From AC-69 sp036519575 (GTDB lineage Bacteria; Actinomycetota; UBA4738; HRBIN12), in the NCBI GenBank assembly GCA_036519575.1, contig DATDKZ010000036.1, positions 1-25,227 of the forward strand: a stretch of DNA of 25,227 nucleotides. The letters run 5' to 3'. Below, in pieces: positions 5,999 through 13,304 of this stretch (its first letter is position 1; every line of letters begins with the position of its first letter). Under the pieces are notes generated by a model. That model had not been told where the DNA came from, did not search any database, and worked only from the letters and a program-made list of their open reading frames with translations. The translations under genes and the position numbers were made by a program.

Positions 5999-7549
5999 AT
6001 GGCCGAGGACGCATCTCCGCTGTCGGATAGCATCCGCCGTGAGGCCCGAGTGGTGGGCCTGCGCGGCTTCGCCACGCCCTCCCTGGAAGCCGTGGAGCAG
6101 CGGCGGATGCAGCTGTGGATCCTCACCACCGTGCTCCTGGTGTCCGTCAGTGTCGGGATCGCCCTCCTCTCGGTGTGGCCTGGTGTCGCGCGCACCTTCG
6201 TGTCTCCCGCGGCCCTTCGGTGGGGGGTCGTAGTGCTCTCCATCGCGTTCTGCACCTATGCCATTGAGAAAGAGCTGCACCTCCGCAAGCTGGCCAGCCT
6301 CCTGACGGACGAGCGGGTCCTCACGGTCGCGCTTTCGAACCGCCTGCACGAGGTCTCGCTCCTCCTGGATGCGGGGAAGGCCATGAACTCCATCCTCGAG
6401 CTGGACGCGGTCCTGGAAGTGATCCTGCGAAGCGCAACCGACCTGTTGGCCGGCAAGAGCGGATCGATCATGTTGGTCGAGGGGAACGAGCTCGTGGCCT
6501 CGAGCGTCATGGGCAACGACGCTGCACGGGATCGGCGGGTTCGTATCGGCAAGGGCATCGCAGGCCGGGTGGCGGAGACCCTGGAGCCCCTGCTGATCAG
6601 CGGACGACCGGACCCCTCCGAGTTTCCGGACTTGCCGAAGCGTGTGGACCCGGTCGAGAGCGCGATGTGCGTCCCACTGGTGAATCGGGGTGAGCTGCTC
6701 GGCGTGCTGAACGTCAACGCGGAGGCCCATCGACTGTTCACCGAATACGATCTTCGGGCCCTCAGCCTGTTCGCGGAGCAGGCGGCGGGATCCATCGCCA
6801 ATGCCCGCCTGTTCGAGTCGGAGCGCGCCCACGTGGTCGAGTTGATGGAGCTCGACCGGATGAAAACCGAGCTCGTGGACATCGTGACGCACGAGCTGCG
6901 GACCCCGCTCACCGCGGTCCTGGCAGCCACTGAGGGAGTTCAGCGCCCCGAGCTCGGCGAGAACCACGCGGAGCTCCTTCAGATCATCGATCGAAATGCT
7001 AGATACCTGGCCTCGATGATCGAGGATCTGGTCATCTCGAGCAGGCTGGAGCGGGGCCGGACGGCCACTTCCCTCCTTCCAGTGGACGTGTCGGAGGTCG
7101 CGCGCGTCGTGGCCGCCGACTTCGAGGTCATCGAACGGCCGGTGCTCGTGCAGGCGCCGATGTCGGCTCCGATCCTGGCCAACACTGACTCGCTGCGCCG
7201 GATCTTGGAGAATCTCGTGGACAACGCCCACAAGTACGGGCGGCCGCCGGTCCGCGTGGAAGTCGAGCCCGGCCAGGGCGGCGTCACGATCTGGGTCGTC
7301 GACTCCGGGCCGGGTGTCGCACCGGAGAACCGGGAGCGGATCTTCCAGCGGTTCTCCCGCCTCGGTCCGCACCGGGGCCAGCCGGGGCTGGGGCTCGGCC
7401 TCCCCATCGTTCGCGGCCTCGCCGAGTCCTTCGGTGGTTCGGTCACCGTGGAGGACGCTCCCACGGGAGGGTGCGCGTTCAAGGTGGTGCTGCCGGCCTG
7501 CCCGCCGAGCGAGGGTGCCCTGCCTCAGGAGACGGCGACCGCGGGCTGA
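5999..7549 (+). CDS. Orphan GAF-domain sensor histidine kinase
   Basis: The 516-residue protein has two membrane segments (about 39-60 and 73-90), a linker, a GAF domain (about 118-272, with GKGIAGRVAE and CVPLVNRGELLGVLNVN) and a HisKA/HATPase core. The phosphoacceptor is H298 in THELRTPL, the N box NLVDNA is at 405-410, the G1 box DSGPG is at 435-439 and the G2 box is GLGLGLP. The GAF domain is cytoplasmic after the second helix, so it probably senses an internal ligand or redox state; no GAF heme or cGMP signature can be read with confidence. No response regulator is adjacent. The hemE start follows only 31 nt after the stop. TATTCC about 11 nt before the ATG is a possible -10 box. Confidence 0.92.
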   Translation: MAEDASPLSDSIRREARVVGLRGFATPSLEAVEQRRMQLWILTTVLLVSVSVGIALLSVWPGVARTFVSPAALRWGVVVLSIAFCTYAIEKELHLRKLASLLTDERVLTVALSNRLHEVSLLLDAGKAMNSILELDAVLEVILRSATDLLAGKSGSIMLVEGNELVASSVMGNDAARDRRVRIGKGIAGRVAETLEPLLISGRPDPSEFPDLPKRVDPVESAMCVPLVNRGELLGVLNVNAEAHRLFTEYDLRALSLFAEQAAGSIANARLFESERAHVVELMELDRMKTELVDIVTHELRTPLTAVLAATEGVQRPELGENHAELLQIIDRNARYLASMIEDLVISSRLERGRTATSLLPVDVSEVARVVAADFEVIERPVLVQAPMSAPILANTDSLRRILENLVDNAHKYGRPPVRVEVEPGQGGVTIWVVDSGPGVAPENRERIFQRFSRLGPHRGQPGLGLGLPIVRGLAESFGGSVTVEDAPTGGCAFKVVLPACPPSEGALPQETATAG

Positions 7550-7566
7550 GGCTGCTGGGACATCCG

Positions 7567-7572
7567 TATCCT
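7567..7572 (+). promoter_or_regulatory. -10 box upstream of hemE
   Basis: TATCCT ends 8 nt before the hemE ATG, in the 31-nt gap after the histidine kinase gene. AGGGAG directly abuts the ATG, too close for a normal ribosome binding site. This suggests a second promoter giving a near-leaderless heme operon transcript. Confidence 0.4.
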
Positions 7573-7580
7573 TTAGGGAG

Positions 7581-8627
7581 ATGGCCCCCGGCACGACGAG
7601 CGACCGGTTCCTCCGCGCCTGCCGGCGTCTGCCCGTTGACCGGACCCCGGTGTGGTTCATGCGCCAGGCCGGCCGGTATCTCCCCGAGTATCGCGAGCGG
7701 CGCGGCGATCGAGACGTGCTGGAGGCCGTCCGATCCCCAGATCTCGCCGTGGAGCTCACGCTGCAACCCCTTCGGCACATGGATCTCGACGCGGCGATCC
7801 TCTTCTCCGACATCATGGTGCCGCTGGCGGCCGTCGGGATCGGCGTCCGGCTGGAGCCCGGGGTGGGCCCGGTCGTCGACCAGCCCATCAGGGCGGCGCG
7901 CGACATCGAACGGCTGCGGCCGCTCGAGCCCGAGGCCGACGTCCCCCATGTGCTGGAGGCCATCAGGCTGCTTCGAAAGGAGCTCACGGTCCCGCTGATC
8001 GGCTTCGCCGGCGGCCCGTTCACCCTGGCGAGCTACCTGGTGGAGGGCGGTCCGTCGCGCGACCACGCCCGAACGAAGGCGTTGATGCACGACGACCCTG
8101 CCCTGTGGGCCCGCCTGGCCGAGCGTCTCGCGGACCTCGCGATCGTTCACCTGCGCGCCCAGGTCGAGGCGGGAGCCCAGGCGGTGCAGGTGTTCGACAG
8201 CTGGGTGGGTGCGCTCGATCCCGATGACTACGAGCGGTTCGCGCTCCCGGCGGCGCAGCGTCTCTTCGGCGGCCTGACCGATCTCGAGACCCCGTCGATC
8301 CACTTCGGTGTGGGGACCGGCGAGCTGCTGGGGTTGATGGCCCTGGCCGGGGGCGACGTGATCGGGGTGGACTGGCGCGTGCCGCTCGACTCGGCGTGGG
8401 ATCGGATCGGTCGCGACCGTTCCATCCAGGGCAACCTGGATCCGGCGGCGTGCCTGGCTTCGTGGGAGGCGCTGCAACCCAAAGCGCTCAGCATCCTTCG
8501 TCGGGCCGCCGGACGTGACGGCCATGTGTTCAACCTCGGTCACGGAGTGCTTCCCCACACGCCGGTCGAGAACCTCGAGCGCCTGGTCGATCTGGTGCAC
8601 CGGACGACGGAACGGGTGGCTACGTGA
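7581..8627 (+). CDS. hemE: Uroporphyrinogen III decarboxylase
   Basis: HemE removes four acetate carboxyls from uroporphyrinogen III to give coproporphyrinogen III, in the cytosol. The 348-residue length is normal. Both family signatures are present: PVWFMRQAGRYLPEYR near the N-terminus and GFAGGPFTLASYLVEGG in the middle. The catalytic aspartate lies in AAILFSDIMVP and the conserved histidine in FNLGHGVLPHTP near the end. The ATG at 7581 was preferred to the longer open frame because the family starts just before RFLRACRR. Its TGA overlaps the hemH GTG by 4 nt (GTGA), indicating translational coupling. It opens the operon hemE-hemH-hemY-hemQ, the late part of the coproporphyrin-dependent pathway. 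Confidence 0.97.
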   Translation: MAPGTTSDRFLRACRRLPVDRTPVWFMRQAGRYLPEYRERRGDRDVLEAVRSPDLAVELTLQPLRHMDLDAAILFSDIMVPLAAVGIGVRLEPGVGPVVDQPIRAARDIERLRPLEPEADVPHVLEAIRLLRKELTVPLIGFAGGPFTLASYLVEGGPSRDHARTKALMHDDPALWARLAERLADLAIVHLRAQVEAGAQAVQVFDSWVGALDPDDYERFALPAAQRLFGGLTDLETPSIHFGVGTGELLGLMALAGGDVIGVDWRVPLDSAWDRIGRDRSIQGNLDPAACLASWEALQPKALSILRRAAGRDGHVFNLGHGVLPHTPVENLERLVDLVHRTTERVAT

Positions 8628-9595
8628 CGGACCCCATCGGCGTCCTGGTGATGGCGTACGGGAGCGCGAGTGGCCCCGAGGACATCGAGCGCTACTACAC
8701 GGACATCCGTGGTGGCCGCCCACCCTCGCCGGAGCACCTGACCGCCCTGAGGCAACGGTACGCCGCCATCGCAAACCGGTTCCCCCTCCTCGACATCACG
8801 GAGCGGCAGGCGGCCGGGCTGGAAGCGGAGCTGAACGCCGGCGACGACGGCTCGTTCCGCACGTACATCGGTATGAAGCACTCGCCGCCGTTCATCGCCG
8901 AGGCGGTCGAGCGGATGCGAACCGACGGGATCGACCGAGCCATCGGCATCGTCATGGCTCCGCACTGGTCGGGGATGTCGGTCGAGACCTACATCGAGCG
9001 CGTCGAGCGAGCGATTGTGAAGACGGGCGGCCCTGGCTTCACGTTCGTCCGCAGCTACCACGACCATCCTCTGTTCGTGGGCCTGCTGGTGGGCCGGGTC
9101 CGCGACGCGATTGCCTCGCTGCCCGAGGACACTCGGGAGAAGGCGGCTGCGATCTTCTCGGCGCACTCGCTTCCCGTTCGCTCGACCGATGACGGGAACG
9201 TTCGATGCAGGGATTGCGGCTGCGATCCATCCTGCCGGTATCGAGACGCGCTCCAGGAGACGGCCGAGATAGTCGCTCGGAGCCTCGGGCTCGCTTCGTT
9301 CGCGATCGGATGGCAGAGCGCGGGTCACACGTCGGATCCATGGTGGGGCCCGCCGATCGAGGACGTGATCCGGGACCTCGCGGAACGCGGCCATCCCGCC
9401 GTCGTGGTGTGCTCGGCCGGGTTCACCGCCGATCACCTCGAGGTCCTCTATGACCTGGATATCGAGGCGAAGGGGGTTGCCGAGGACGTCGGGATCGAGT
9501 TCACCAGGACCGAGATGCCGAACGCGGATCCCGCGTTCGTGCGGGCCCTCGCCGCGATCGTGCGGGAGCACCTCGGCGAGGTGGCCGCGGCGTGA
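8624..9595 (+). CDS. hemH: Coproporphyrin III ferrochelatase (cpfC)
   Basis: HemH/CpfC inserts Fe2+ into coproporphyrin III; the neighbours hemY and hemQ make that substrate more likely than protoporphyrin. The 323-residue sequence has the catalytic histidine in FSAHSLPVR (H181) and the catalytic glutamate in SAGFTADHLEVLYDLDIEA (E273). Directly after the His motif sits RCRDCGCDPSCRY with cysteines at 195, 198, 200 and 204, a spacing that could bind a [2Fe-2S] cluster, as some bacterial ferrochelatases do. The GTG start overlaps the hemE stop, and its own TGA overlaps the hemY GTG, both by 4 nt. GVLVMAYGSASGPEDI is the family's usual N-terminus. Confidence 0.96.
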   Translation: MTDPIGVLVMAYGSASGPEDIERYYTDIRGGRPPSPEHLTALRQRYAAIANRFPLLDITERQAAGLEAELNAGDDGSFRTYIGMKHSPPFIAEAVERMRTDGIDRAIGIVMAPHWSGMSVETYIERVERAIVKTGGPGFTFVRSYHDHPLFVGLLVGRVRDAIASLPEDTREKAAAIFSAHSLPVRSTDDGNVRCRDCGCDPSCRYRDALQETAEIVARSLGLASFAIGWQSAGHTSDPWWGPPIEDVIRDLAERGHPAVVVCSAGFTADHLEVLYDLDIEAKGVAEDVGIEFTRTEMPNADPAFVRALAAIVREHLGEVAAA

Positions 9596-10992
9596 GCGGA
9601 CGCGTCGTGGTCGTGGGCGGAGGGGTGTCCGGCCTGGCCACGGCGTACCGGCTGGTCTCCGGGTCGAAGGACGTGGATGTGGTGGTACTGGAAGCGGGCC
9701 CCGAACCGGGGGGCAAGGTCCGCTCGGCCCGAGTCGGGGACCTCCAGCTCGACGCGGGTCCGGATTCGCTCATCGCTCGGAAGCCGTGGGCGGTCCAGCT
9801 CGCGCGGGACCTCGGCCTGGCTCGGGAGCTCGTGGCTCCATCGACCGGCGTCACGTTCGTCTGGACGGACGAAGGGCTCCGTCGCTTTCCCGGTGGTCCG
9901 TTCGGGATCCCCATCGACGCGCGGGAGCTGTGGGGCTGGGACGGGATGTCCCGGCGTGGACGGATCGACGCGCTGAGTGACCTGGTGAGGAAGCCTCGCA
10001 AGGAGGAGGGTGACGAACCGCTCGGCGCGTTGCTTCGTCGCCGGATCGGCGACGAAGCAACCGACACACTCGTGGCTCCACTGCTCGGCGGGCTGTTCGC
10101 TGGCGACGTCGACCGCCTCAGTGCGCTCGCGACGTTCCCGGAGCTGGTCGAGTGGGAGCGCCGACAGGGCAGCCTGATCCGTGGCGCCCGGGCCGCGGCC
10201 CGTGCGGCCACCGGAGACGGTGCGCCGCCACCGATGTTCCTTCGGCCTCGCGGAGGGATGCCGCGGCTCACCGACGCCCTGACGGCGTTCCTCGGCGACC
10301 GGATGCGGTGCGACATGACGGTGGACGCGGTCGAGCGCGCGGGGGCCGACTACGCGATTCACGCAGGCGAGACGGAGTTCGTCGCGGATTCGGTGGTGTT
10401 CGCCGCGCCGGCGTTCGCCACGGCCGACCTGCTCGAGGACCTCGCGCCCGAGGCGGCGACGGCGCTTCGATCGATCCCGCACGTCTCGACGGGGGTCGTC
10501 CACCTCATCTACCCCGAAGGGACGGGTGACCGGTTGCCGGAGAGCTCGGGATTCGTCGTCCCGAAGGGGAAGCTGGCCATGACGGCGTGCACGCTGGTGT
10601 CCCGGAAGTGGCCGGACCGGGCCTTCGGGGATCGGGCCGTTGTTCGCTGCTTCGTGGGCGGTTCGGGAGCCGAGGACATCCTGGACCAACCCGACGACGC
10701 CATCGCGGAAGGTGTGGCCCGCCAGCTGTCGGCGATCCTGCCGCTCCCGACCGAGCCGGCGGCCTGGCGCCTGATCCGGTGGCCCCGATCGATGCCGCAG
10801 TACGAGGTGGGACACCTGGATCGGGTGGCAGCGATCGAGCGGGCCCTTCCCACCGGGACGTTCCTGGTGGGGCCGGCGTACCGTGGGCCCGGGATCGCCG
10901 ACTGCGTCCGTGGTGGGAACGAGGCCGCGGAGGCTGTTCGGTCGCACCTGGCCGGCCGGCTGCGATCGATCGAAGGGGAGCACGTGCGATGA
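9592..10992 (+). CDS. hemY: Coproporphyrinogen III oxidase, FAD-dependent (cgoX)
   Basis: HemY/CgoX uses FAD and O2 to oxidise coproporphyrinogen III to coproporphyrin III. The 466-residue protein begins with the dinucleotide-binding VVVVGGGVSGLATAYRL, followed by EAGPEPGGKVRS and LDAGPDSLI, which is the conserved substrate/FAD segment of the HemY/PPO family. Near the C-terminus GPAYRGPGIADCVRGGNEAA is the FAD-binding end motif. Like other HemY of actinobacteria and Firmicutes it has no transmembrane anchor. The hemY/PPO family includes protoporphyrinogen oxidases; the presence of hemQ just downstream and absence of hemF/hemN favours coproporphyrinogen. It overlaps both neighbours by 4 nt. 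Confidence 0.95.
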   Translation: MSGRVVVVGGGVSGLATAYRLVSGSKDVDVVVLEAGPEPGGKVRSARVGDLQLDAGPDSLIARKPWAVQLARDLGLARELVAPSTGVTFVWTDEGLRRFPGGPFGIPIDARELWGWDGMSRRGRIDALSDLVRKPRKEEGDEPLGALLRRRIGDEATDTLVAPLLGGLFAGDVDRLSALATFPELVEWERRQGSLIRGARAAARAATGDGAPPPMFLRPRGGMPRLTDALTAFLGDRMRCDMTVDAVERAGADYAIHAGETEFVADSVVFAAPAFATADLLEDLAPEAATALRSIPHVSTGVVHLIYPEGTGDRLPESSGFVVPKGKLAMTACTLVSRKWPDRAFGDRAVVRCFVGGSGAEDILDQPDDAIAEGVARQLSAILPLPTEPAAWRLIRWPRSMPQYEVGHLDRVAAIERALPTGTFLVGPAYRGPGIADCVRGGNEAAEAVRSHLAGRLRSIEGEHVR

Positions 10993-11651
10993 CCGAAGCG
11001 TTGTACGCCTTCTACCCGGTATTCAAAGCCCAGGCAGCGTTTCGGGACCTGACCCCAGACGATGCCGCTCAGGAGATCGAGAACCTGTTCAAGGAGTGGG
11101 AGGGCCGGATCGCGGTCCGGGGCGTGTATTCGACGGTGGGGTTTCGGGCCGACTCGGACCTCATGTTGTGGCTGATCGGGCCGAGCCCGGACGAGATGCA
11201 GGGAGCCCTGGTGCAGTTCCGCCGCACGGTCGCGGGCCGGCTGCTCGACCCCGTCTGGATGTTCATGGGCGTGGTCAAGCCGGCCGAGTTCACGTCGGAC
11301 CACTCCCCGGCCTTCGCCAGGGGAGAGCCGCCGAAGCGGTTCTTGAACGTCTACCCGTTCGTTCGAACCTTGGATTGGTACCTGCTCCCGCCGGGAGATC
11401 GCGAGGCCCTGCTTCGAGAGCACGGCGAGCGAGGCCGTCGGTTCCCCGACGTCCTGGCCAACACCACGAGCGCGTTCGGCATCAACGACTGGGAGTGGAT
11501 CCTGGCATTCGAGGCCGACGACCTAGGGCGCATCGTGGAATGCATCCGGGCGCTGCGCGAGTCACCGGCCCGCCGATATACGAAGGAGGAGGTCCCGTTC
11601 GTCACCGGCATCCGAAAGGACGTCCGGGACGCCCTCACTGACCTCACGTAG
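10989..11651 (+). CDS. hemQ: Coproheme decarboxylase (chdC), chlorite-dismutase family
   Basis: HemQ/ChdC decarboxylates two propionates of coproheme III with H2O2 to give heme b, the last step of the coproporphyrin-dependent pathway. The 220-residue length is typical of the chlorite dismutase fold. Recognisable blocks are LYAFYPVFK, LDPVWMFMGVVKPAEFT, LNVYPFVRTLDWYLLP (reactive tyrosine probably Y131), REHGERGRRF (likely proximal heme ligand H145), ANTTSAFGINDWEWILAFEA and the C-terminal YTKEEVPFVTGIR. The ATG overlaps the hemY TGA (ATGA) as in the two previous junctions, so hemEHYQ form one translationally coupled unit. A CATAAT box follows within 8 nt of the stop, so the unit probably ends here. 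Confidence 0.95.
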   Translation: MTEALYAFYPVFKAQAAFRDLTPDDAAQEIENLFKEWEGRIAVRGVYSTVGFRADSDLMLWLIGPSPDEMQGALVQFRRTVAGRLLDPVWMFMGVVKPAEFTSDHSPAFARGEPPKRFLNVYPFVRTLDWYLLPPGDREALLREHGERGRRFPDVLANTTSAFGINDWEWILAFEADDLGRIVECIRALRESPARRYTKEEVPFVTGIRKDVRDALTDLT

Positions 11652-11653
11652 CG

Positions 11654-11659
11654 CATAAT
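11654..11659 (+). promoter_or_regulatory. -10 box downstream of hemQ
   Basis: CATAAT differs from TATAAT at one position and lies 28 nt before the GTG of the small basic protein. It is the most consensus-like -10 in the window. No clear -35 is visible because the upstream DNA is hemQ coding sequence. Confidence 0.45.
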
Positions 11660-11687
11660 TGGAGCGTCGCCGTTCGAAGGGAAGAGC

Positions 11688-11822
11688 GTGCACGCCAAGG
11701 ACAAGGGCCGCGAGAAGAGCCAGAAGCGGCAGCCACAGAAGAACATCAAGGAGAAGCGGGCCGCCAAGCGGGCCAAGAAACAGGGCGGCCGGACCGGCCA
11801 CATCACCACCACATCCCAGTAG
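11688..11822 (+). CDS. Small lysine/arginine-rich protein, 44 aa
   Basis: From the GTG at 11688 the frame encodes 44 residues beginning MHAKDKGREKSQKRQPQKNI, with about 14 Lys and Arg residues and no hydrophobic segment, ending TGHITTTSQ before a TAG. AAGGGAAG about 5 nt upstream is a good ribosome binding site and CATAAT a plausible -10. The composition suggests a disordered nucleic-acid- or ribosome-binding protein. Its stop is 6 nt before the amino-acid dehydrogenase GTG, which has no ribosome binding site of its own, so translation of this ORF may feed the dehydrogenase. I do not recognise the family. It is likely real because of the start signals and tight spacing. Confidence 0.6.
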   Translation: MHAKDKGREKSQKRQPQKNIKEKRAAKRAKKQGGRTGHITTTSQ

Positions 11823-11828
11823 CTCCCC

Positions 11829-12875
11829 GTGTTCGAGCTGCTCGAGGGATGGGACGGCGAGGAGGTCGCCGTCCACTTCGACCGTGACCTGGCGACATGG
11901 ATGTTCGTCTGCGTGCACTCCACCCGGCTGGGACCTGCGTGCGGTGGGACCCGGATGAAGTCCTACGCTGAACCCGGCGACGCACTCCGTGACGGCCTTC
12001 GCCTCTCGGGCGCCATGACCGCCAAGAACGCGGTTGCCGGGCTTCCGCTCGGCGGCGGTAAGGCCGTCCTCGCGGTGCCGGAGGTTCCTCGAGGTGATCG
12101 GCGCCGCGAGCTCTTCCTTCGGTACGGCGATCTCGTTCGCTCGCTCGGCGGGACGTATGTCACGGCCTGCGACATGAACACCTCCGAACGCGACATGGAC
12201 GTCGTCGGAGAACGGTGCGAGTACGTGTTTGGCCGGAGCGTGGCCTGCGGGGGATCGGGCAACTCGGCGCCTGCCACGGCGACCGGCGTGTTCCACGGGA
12301 TCCGCGCGAGCGTCGCCCACGCATTCGGCTCGTCCGATCTGGAGGGCCGAACGGTGCTGGTCCAGGGCGTGGGCTCGGTGGGCCGGAGCCTGGCCCGGCA
12401 GCTGAGGCAGGCCGGGGCTCGGTTGTTGGTCACCGACGTCGACAGAGCTCGGGCAGTTGACGCCGCGGAGGCCGTTGGGGCCGAGATCGTGGCCCCCGAG
12501 GACGCGTTTCGGACGGCCTGTGACGTGTTCTCGCCAAACGCGACCGGCGGGATCCTGTCCTCGGAGACGATCCCCGAGCTTCGGTGCCGCATCGTGGCCG
12601 GGGCCGCGAACAACCAACTGGCCCGTCGGGAAGATGCGGAGCTGTTCGGGCCGCTCGGGATCCTGTACGCGCCGGATTACGTGATCAACGCCGGCGGCAT
12701 CATCCATCTGGCCTCGCTCGAGCTGTTCGAGGAGGACGAGGCCACTCGCGACGAGCGACTGCTCCGCATCGGCGAGGCCCTGACCGAGGTGTTCGAGGCG
12801 GCCGCGGCCGAAAACCTCTCCACCGGGGCGGCCGCGGAACGGATCGTCGAACGCCGGTTGGCGACCGCCGCTTGA
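11829..12875 (+). CDS. Leu/Phe/Val-type amino-acid dehydrogenase
   Basis: The 348-residue enzyme belongs to the Glu/Leu/Phe/Val dehydrogenase family, which reversibly deaminates amino acids to 2-oxoacids with NAD+. The glycine-rich substrate segment AMTAKNAVAGLPLGGGKAVL carries both lysines (K66, K78); the catalytic aspartate is D115 in TACDMNTS. The NAD-binding turn QGVGSVG is at 179-185, and APDYVINAGGIIHLASLE is conserved near the C-terminus. Its length and the K66/K78/D115 spacing are those of leucine dehydrogenase rather than the 450-residue glutamate dehydrogenases. Substrate choice among Leu, Val and Phe cannot be settled. The pterin dehydratase gene 32 nt downstream links to aromatic amino-acid metabolism and mildly favours phenylalanine. 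The GTG start follows the small ORF by 6 nt. Confidence 0.9.
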   Translation: MFELLEGWDGEEVAVHFDRDLATWMFVCVHSTRLGPACGGTRMKSYAEPGDALRDGLRLSGAMTAKNAVAGLPLGGGKAVLAVPEVPRGDRRRELFLRYGDLVRSLGGTYVTACDMNTSERDMDVVGERCEYVFGRSVACGGSGNSAPATATGVFHGIRASVAHAFGSSDLEGRTVLVQGVGSVGRSLARQLRQAGARLLVTDVDRARAVDAAEAVGAEIVAPEDAFRTACDVFSPNATGGILSSETIPELRCRIVAGAANNQLARREDAELFGPLGILYAPDYVINAGGIIHLASLELFEEDEATRDERLLRIGEALTEVFEAAAAENLSTGAAAERIVERRLATAA

Positions 12876-12907
12876 CGGGATCGGCCGCTACCCGGAGCAT
12901 CAGAGCC

Positions 12908-13261
12908 ATGAGAGACCTTGCGTCGATGGAGTGTGTGCCGTGCCGGGGTGGCGTTCCGCCGCTCGGGCACGAGGAGGCCATGACGTTCCTGGCCGACCTG
13001 GGAAGGGGGTGGCGGGTGGTGGAGGACCATCACCTGGAGAAGGAATACCGGTTCAAGGACTTCCGGGAAGCCCTCAATTTCACGAACCTGGTGGGTGAGC
13101 TTGCGGAGAGGGTTGGGCATCACCCCGATATCTGGCTGGCCTGGGGCAAGGTCAAGGTGACGATCTGGACCCACAAGATCGACGGCCTGAACGAGGCCGA
13201 CTTCGTGTTCGCCGCGAAGGCTGACCGGGCGCTCCAGGAATCGCAGACCGCGTCTGACTGA
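12908..13261 (+). CDS. phhB: 4a-hydroxytetrahydrobiopterin dehydratase
   Basis: Pterin-4a-carbinolamine dehydratase regenerates quinonoid dihydropterin after aromatic amino-acid hydroxylation. The 117-residue protein has an N-terminal CVPCRGGVPPL, the EYRFKDFREALNFTNLVGEL helix, and the diagnostic GHHPDIWLAWGKVKVTIWTH with KIDGLNEADFVFAAKAD at the end. The HHPD histidines form the active site. The CxxC near the N-terminus is common in actinobacterial members. No aromatic hydroxylase is present in the window, so its partner is elsewhere or the protein has another pterin role (molybdopterin-linked forms are known). It follows the dehydrogenase by 32 nt and GGAG lies 10 nt before the ATG. Several starts are possible (also MECVPC). 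Confidence 0.92.
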   Translation: MRDLASMECVPCRGGVPPLGHEEAMTFLADLGRGWRVVEDHHLEKEYRFKDFREALNFTNLVGELAERVGHHPDIWLAWGKVKVTIWTHKIDGLNEADFVFAAKADRALQESQTASD

Positions 13262-13263
13262 TC

Positions 13264-13304
13264 GCTCAGCCCGGAAGCTCAGCCTCGGAAGCTCAGCCTC
13301 GGAA
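13264..13304. repeat. 14-bp tandem repeat, three copies, at the hemL/phhB junction
   Basis: GCTCAGCCCGGAA is followed by two identical copies of GCTCAGCCTCGGAA. The array fills the 31-nt gap between two converging genes and runs over the hemL stop and last codons (SSFRG). It has no self-complementarity, so it is not a terminator hairpin. Confidence 0.8.

Noticed and set aside
5957..8023. A 688-codon open frame on the minus strand across the kinase and hemE
   Set aside because: It lies antisense to genes with full conserved motifs, has a low-complexity Arg/Ser/His-rich product, and is the usual effect of high GC on stop codon frequency. The long minus frame at 9448-10983 is rejected for the same reason.
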